A DNA stretch of 64,000 bases from Euryodendron excelsum. Its lineage: Eukaryota; Streptophyta; Magnoliopsida; Ericales; Pentaphylacaceae. Shown here piece after piece: positions 58,332 through 64,000 of this stretch. How positions within the stretch are numbered: the first letter of the stretch is position 1; every line of letters starts with the position of its first letter. The position numbers were made by a program, and so were the translations under genes. The notes under the pieces were generated by a model that was not told the origin of the DNA, did not search any database, and was given only the letters and a program-made list of their open reading frames with translations. The DNA lies in assembly GCA_033060915.1 (NCBI GenBank), contig CM065394.1:10112501-10176500 (forward strand), given 5' to 3'.

Positions 58332-61300
58332 TGTAAGCACCCCATTTTTACCTACTAGGCAATCTCCGGCCCAACCGAACTCAAATTCAAACCAACACAG
58401 ATAAATTCAAACCTAAATTGGCATTTCAGTCTCAATCCAATTAATCAACCACTTTGCAGGCTTGCCAAGCCCAATATAAGCAAAATGACCAAAAAGCCCT
58501 TGTGGCATTGCTTGGTCTAATTCCTGCTAGCACGTCTTCTTAGAGATGGTAAGTTCATGTTACAATCTCAATTCCAGTTCCAATTCCAAACAAGACCATT
58601 CAAACTCAATCTAACACATCTTTCGAGAAAGTTAATCTCTTAGATGGTAAGCCATCAAGTATGACACGTTTATTAAGAAAACATAAAACTCCTTGGAAGG
58701 ATAACTCCCTTCAATCCTGTCGACCAAGACGAAACCAAAATCCCCAAGATGGTAGAGCGGGTCACTTCTGGCACCTGCTAGCGTCCGCTATTCGACATGC
58801 CAATTGAAAAAGCACTTAAGAAGCCAAGGCAATAAGACCATCCAGTAGCTTCCCAAGACTAGGCAGTCTCTAGAATGAATGCACACTATCAGAGTGATAA
58901 AAACACTCACAATCATCGCAACCATTAGAGTGATAAAAATACTGGCAAACAGGTCAACATCAAGAATACCAACAAACCCCCTATGTCACGAGACCAAACA
59001 TGCCTCTTGACCATGACACGTTTACCGAAGAATGAGATACCTTTGGAAACCAACTCTTCACACACCGTCAGAGTGATGAAAACAATCAAAACCCAGGTCA
59101 ATACAGTGCCTGCTAGCCCATTTTGGTAAAAAATTACCAAAACGCTCTAGGTGAGCCCCATTGGCACGCTTCTTGAAAAAGTACTTAAGACCTCAAAGTG
59201 GTTAGTCCACCTTTTCAAGATTGTTCCAAAGATAATCTAGTACGTTCTAGTGCTTTCCAGTCACCTTTGAATCGATTTTGAGAGCATTCAGTCAAAATGA
59301 CCATTTTGCCCTTAGGCATCTAATTGCCTCCAAGAACCACAACAGCTCTAGGAATCAAACTGGTTACCTTTCAAAGATGCTTCTAATAGTAATCTTAACC
59401 TTTCAATACCTTTTTGAATCATTCTGAGTTCATTCCGATAAACTTAGTGTGAAATGACTGTTTTACCCTTGTTGGATCGGTTGCGTTTTCCAACCACACT
59501 AGTTGTGGGTATCAAACCGACAATATCGCAGAGCACTCTCAATAATGTTTTCAACCTTCAAATCTTCTCAACGACCACACTGGGTCGATCCCAATGCTCT
59601 CCTTAATCAAATGACTGTTTTTTCCCTGGTGGGCCAGTCACCCTTTTCAATTACTTTGGCTCTGATCATCAGCCAGTTACCTCTAGGACACTCTTCTAAG
59701 GGCTCTTGTCCATTCTCAGCTGAGTCTAACTACTTGGAACCTTCTGGATCATTCACGAACTTGCCGGAGTCACTCTTAGTGAAGCCAAGCCAAAAATTAC
59801 ATGGTAGTTACTAGGACAAGTGCCCAAATTTTCTGTCTTACGTCCCAAGGGTCAAAGATATGTTTCTTGCCACCCTAAAAAGTTTCCTAAGAGGCTAGCG
59901 CCACTACAAGAGGCGTTAAGGCCAAATTTTGGCTGCTTATAAATACAAGCCCCACTACGTATTCCAGACCAGTAAAATCGCTCCAAAAACACTGCCTTTC
60001 TAAAAACAAACTTCGAGTTACCCCAAAAACACCCTAATTCTCTTAAGCCTCCTTCAAACCCTAGCCTCCATACAATCCATACACTCAAACCCTAGCCTCC
60101 AAGCATCCTTTAAAGATCAAGTGCTGCCCTATTAAAGCTCTAAAAGTATTCATCAAGTGCAAGCTCAAAGGATCTATTGAAGAAGTAAAGCAAAGAAGAA
60201 GACAAGTCCCAGTGAAGTTCACCATCAAAGCATCAAAGAAAAAAGAAGACAACGTAGGGTTTTTGGTTAAATTATGCAATCCCCGCTTTCTCTTCTCCCT
60301 CCTAACCCACATAGGTTTTCTTCTATTTCAACCCTCATCTTCTACCCCCTCTTCTTGCATGCTTGAAACAAGGGACCTCCTAGTTCATGCCTAGGAAGGC
60401 CTTAGAGGAAATCACCATGTCAAGATTTTCTTCGAGTTCAACCTAAGACGGTGTGAGTTTGGCCCCCTTGGTTATGCAATGAAGCCTAACCTTGTATGTT
60501 CATATCCTTATTGCATTTCATAATCATGCATTCAAAAATGTTTTCAAACTTGTATTAAAGGTTGTTTTCAAAACTTGAATTTAAAACCACAACCTTAAGA
60601 TGATTCTAGCCATTCCATAGTCAGGGTTGTTTTAGAAAAGTGTTATACTCAATATGACTATGAAGGTCCAAATTTAGGTTCAAAACTTAAATTGTTTTTC
60701 AAGAAATCACAACTCTAAGGTGATTCTAGCCATTCCATGATTAGGGTTGTTTTAGAAATGTGTTATATACAATGAGACCATCAAAGTCCATATTAAGGTT
60801 TCAAACCATAGTTGTTTTCAAAATCACAATCTTAGAATGGTTCTAGCATTTTCATGATTAGAATCATTATAGGGAAGTGAGATAGTCAAGTGACTTTCAA
60901 AAGTCTATATTCAAACATTTTTAAAATAATTTTGCAAATCTACTTCCTAAAAATTCTTCTCAAAGATTTTCTTTTCAAAAACTTTTGAGTCTTGAAGTCC
61001 AAGTCAAAACCCTAGAGTCCATTTTTAGGAAACCTTAGGTTTCTCACATAAAATCATGGTTTTCTATTTGCAAACAGAGATTTCCAAAATCATTTTCTAC
61101 ATGAAATCATAGATTTCCTAATTCAAAAGTCACATAAAATAATAGATTTTCAAAACTAAAGTTTTTCAATTTCAAGTCAAATCAAATCTGGTACAAATAG
61201 GAGACCGAATCAAATATCCTATTTCTGAAAATAAAATCTAACCTCCTGTTTTAGGAAATATAAATCAATTATTTTCTAATACGAATCTTTCCTAATTTCA

Positions 61301-62625
61301 AAAGTTTTCAAAAGCAAAACTTTCCTTTTTAATTGAAACCCAATCTTTCGAATTTAAATGCATTGCATAAACTCTAGGTCCTGTAATTGCTTAAATTCCA
61401 AGCTACCTCAAACCTTAGTCAAACCTCTTCAAATTCAAATTTCCAAATTCAATGTTTCTTAAATCAAATCTTTTCAAATCCCAACTTTTCAAATTTCAAA
61501 ATCAAACCTTTCCTAAATTAAATATTTCCTAAAACAAAAACTTTCCTAAAATTGAACTTTCCTAATTTAGAACTTTTCCAATTCGAAACTTTCCTAAAAT
61601 CAAACTTTTCAAGTGCGTGTTTAAACCCTGGATTATCTAACCCCTAGGATACCAAAGCCTTAGTTGAACCCGAACCCTAAGTTAGGAAAGCTTCAACTCT
61701 ATTCTAAATCAAGATGGTTTTTAAACTCCAATTCAAGTCAAGATGATTTCAAAGTTCAATTCAAACTTTCCAAAATAATTTCAAGTTCTACTTCAAAGTT
61801 TGATTTGAAATCAAAGTTTGATTTGAAATCAAAGTCAATTTCAAATCAAAATTCAATTTCTAATCTCCTAATCAAAGCTCAAATTAAATCCTTTTCAAGT
61901 CAAACTTTTTAAAAATCCCAAAGTGTCTATTTTTAATCGGATCTTAAATCCGAACTACGATTGACCTGATTCCCAACAAAGGGATACATAGGCAGCCCTC
62001 ATGGGTACGATCACAACTTTTTTCAAAATTCTAATCCCCTTTTTCAAAATCTCTTTCCAAATTCTTTTCATACACTTGCATATCATGCATCATATCATCC
62101 CCTAAAGTGATGACATAAATCTCTTTTCCAAAATTCTCAAAATGGATTGAATAATCAAAGATTCTAAATGATTGAATCTAGGGTGAAAAGACATGTATTG
62201 CAAGGGTAGGATAGGATGATTACCTAATGCATCTTCCCTATACGTAACTAACCTTCGAACCTAGAATCATTGTTTTCGAAAGACCAAAACGGAGTTATTT
62301 TCAAGAAAAAGCATAAATTTTTCCAAAGGTTTCCAAACAACATGTTTTCTCCATTAAAAAAAAAAATCCCTCTCTTGAGAAAGTTTTTTAAAACCTTTTC
62401 AAAAAATCTTAAGTTTAATCTTCATATTGCACTTAGTTTTAGGTGACCTAACTCACCTTAACAAAGTTAGGTGGCAATTCCAAACCTTTTTCCAAAAGCC
62501 TTTATTCAAATCAATTCCTAATTCAAACCTAATTATGCTCATCCTTTTAGGAGGATAAGTTTTAACAAGAAACTACTGTGTGTTTTCTACATATTATCTC
62601 GAGTGCAAAAAATCGGAGCGCGATA
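58332..62625 (+). mobile_element. 5' LTR of the right-hand Tat/Ogre-like element
   Basis: 4294 bp from TGTAAGCACCCC to GCGATA. The U3 repeat words are at about 59304, 59461 and 59619. TATAAATA is at 59938-59945 and the G-depleted tract at 60530-62130. The left flank AATCT (58327-58331) is LINE sequence; its duplication partner lies outside. The element extends beyond the window. Confidence 0.85.
59938..59945 (+). promoter_or_regulatory. TATA box of the right-hand LTR
   Basis: TATAAATA following GCGCCACTACAAGAGGCGTT, the family's palindromic block. Confidence 0.55.
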
Positions 62626-62627
62626 GC

Positions 62628-62646
62628 TGGCGACTCCACTAGGGAC
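62628..62646 (+). other. Primer-binding site of the right-hand element
   Basis: TGGCGACTCCACTAGGGAC, two changes from the family consensus. Confidence 0.7.
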
Positions 62647-64000
62647 ACTTAAGGGTTAGGCCATTAGTATATCTCTTCACCCTTCACTCATCTAGAAGTT
62701 TTGATTAATTTGTCCAATTCTATACACTTCAAATTTATCAAAATCAAACTTTTCAAGGATTGTCATCACTTGTATTCAATTCATAGTCAATCATTCTATC
62801 TTGCATTAAGTTTGTCATCGAGGTACTGACTTTTTTATATTTTATTTTATAGGTGGATCATGTTCACATTTATTTTTGTTGTCCATATAAATTGCCATGA
62901 ATCATAGGATGGCATGGACAGGATGGATGGGAGTTATTGCGCATTTCCTCCGTTTTTTAAAATGTCACACACACACACTACACGTGCACTCGCATTTGCA
63001 TATTTACATTCTCTACCTGATTATGTCCATTCTAGTTAGAAGGGGGAACGGTATATTGGTTGTGGGTGAATGCTGTGTCAGTATCTTAGCTTGCGGCTTC
63101 TTGATGGTTCCCCCGCTCAGATCACCAACCGATAATGGCACCACCTCGGGGAGTGGGCCTAGGTTTGAAGATTCGGGAATTAAGCCATCTTATGAAGCAT
63201 TAGTAAACCCTCAACCTCATGCTCATGTAGAAACCCATGCATAGCCGAACCTCTATCGGATTTAAGACATGCACATCAATTTCAAAACCCTGAAGGGAAA
63301 GGTGACCGCTTTACTTTCTTTTATTCTAGTCTATTACTATTATTATAGTGTTTGTATACTGTTCATGCATGCATGTTTACTTTACTATTGCACTCTCTTT
63401 CCTTATACTCTTGCATAGATGTACATGCATTCAATATCCATTTCAAGATAAAAGTTTCAAAGTAACTCAAGTCACTACATTCTCATGCATATGATCAACC
63501 CATAAGAAGTGACACCAGGCTCACTCTTCCTCGCATGAAACCTACCAAAATCCTAAGGGTTCCCACATAACCCTAAGGACTCATGACATGTGTCTCAAGT
63601 TATTTTATGAATAGGGGCCTCAATCCCTCTATGCTCGCGGAGATAGGATTGCCAAAGAAGAGAAAGGGCAACCCGTAAAATAAGATTAGTTCAATGACCT
63701 CCTGACATTAACGAAACGTGAATCCAAGGACTCAAAAATAGTTTAGGATGCTTCTTGTAAAAGTAGATAGGTGGAAGTCCTAAGGAAAATGTTTCCCTTC
63801 CCCCTTATTAAAATTACTTTGATTTTTCTATATTTAAACTCAAAGTTCAATGTACTCTATTACTTCCTACGAATGAATGTGCGTTCTCATTCAAGAGTGA
63901 AGTATTTGCATACAGGGGCAAAACCCCTATCTCCAAAAAGCGAGCCAAATGCATCATATTTAGTCTCCCTCTCAAGCAGGGACACCTCTAAGGCATGCGT
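62647..64000 (+). mobile_element. Leader of the right-hand element (runs off the window)
   Basis: Matches the other leaders, including GGCACCACCTCGGGGAGTGG near 63137 and AATCCCTCTATGCTCGCGG near 63623. By comparison with 33140-33315 the gag start would lie about 170 bp beyond the window. The frame 62897-63244 is not conserved in the other copies. Confidence 0.75.

Overview
This is plant nuclear DNA, very probably from a woody eudicot. It contains one intact intron-bearing R2R3-MYB gene, plant-type L1 LINEs, a fossil Caulimoviridae insertion, and large LTR retrotransposons nested in each other. I cannot name the species. About 85 percent of the window is transposon-derived. The only gene that looks functional is the MYB repressor at 15595-16597 (minus).

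Layout. 1-804 is the 3' part of a Ty1/copia-like LTR sitting in the gag remnant of a minus-strand Tat/Ogre-like element. That element's gag (about 815-1627), leader, primer-binding site (3171-3189) and 5' LTR (3192-7808) follow. Its outer end abuts a truncated second LTR of the same family (7809-12264). 12265-18424 is low-copy-looking DNA holding the MYB gene. 18530-21328 and 46191-47210 are two halves of one minus-strand endogenous caulimovirid, with movement protein, coat protein, zinc knuckle and protease but no reverse transcriptase. They are separated by a 24.9-kb retroelement (21329-46190) flanked by a 5-bp target duplication, CATAC. 47570-50100 is a 5'-truncated L1 LINE (plus). 51630-58331 is a second L1 LINE (minus), split by a solo LTR of 5395 bp (52471-57865, duplication AGACA) and cut at 58331 by the 5' LTR of another element, whose leader runs to the window end.

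The main repeat family has LTRs of 3.9 to 5.4 kb starting TGTAAGCACCCCATTTTTG, a primer-binding site TGGCGACTCCGCTGGGGA matching plant tRNA-Arg, and a long non-coding leader. Its only coding remnant is a broken gag; no pol is visible in any copy. It therefore looks like a non-autonomous, gag-only Tat/Ogre derivative. Its LTRs carry a U3 array of about 157-bp repeats, a promoter-proximal palindrome, and a G-depleted tract of about 2 kb.

The most unusual observation is a pair of insertions whose two outer ends are the same LTR end in inverted orientation, yet which have perfect 5-bp target duplications. These are the 24.9-kb Tat-like composite (21329-46190) and a 3.86-kb chromovirus-like element nested in it (28899-32755, duplication TATGC). 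Normal LTR elements have direct terminal repeats. Both inserts have one internal junction where direct-oriented sequence switches to an inverted LTR fragment at a short microhomology. This fits end-joining of two broken cDNAs before integration. Reading the nesting, the order was virus, then Tat composite, then chromovirus insert and solo LTR.
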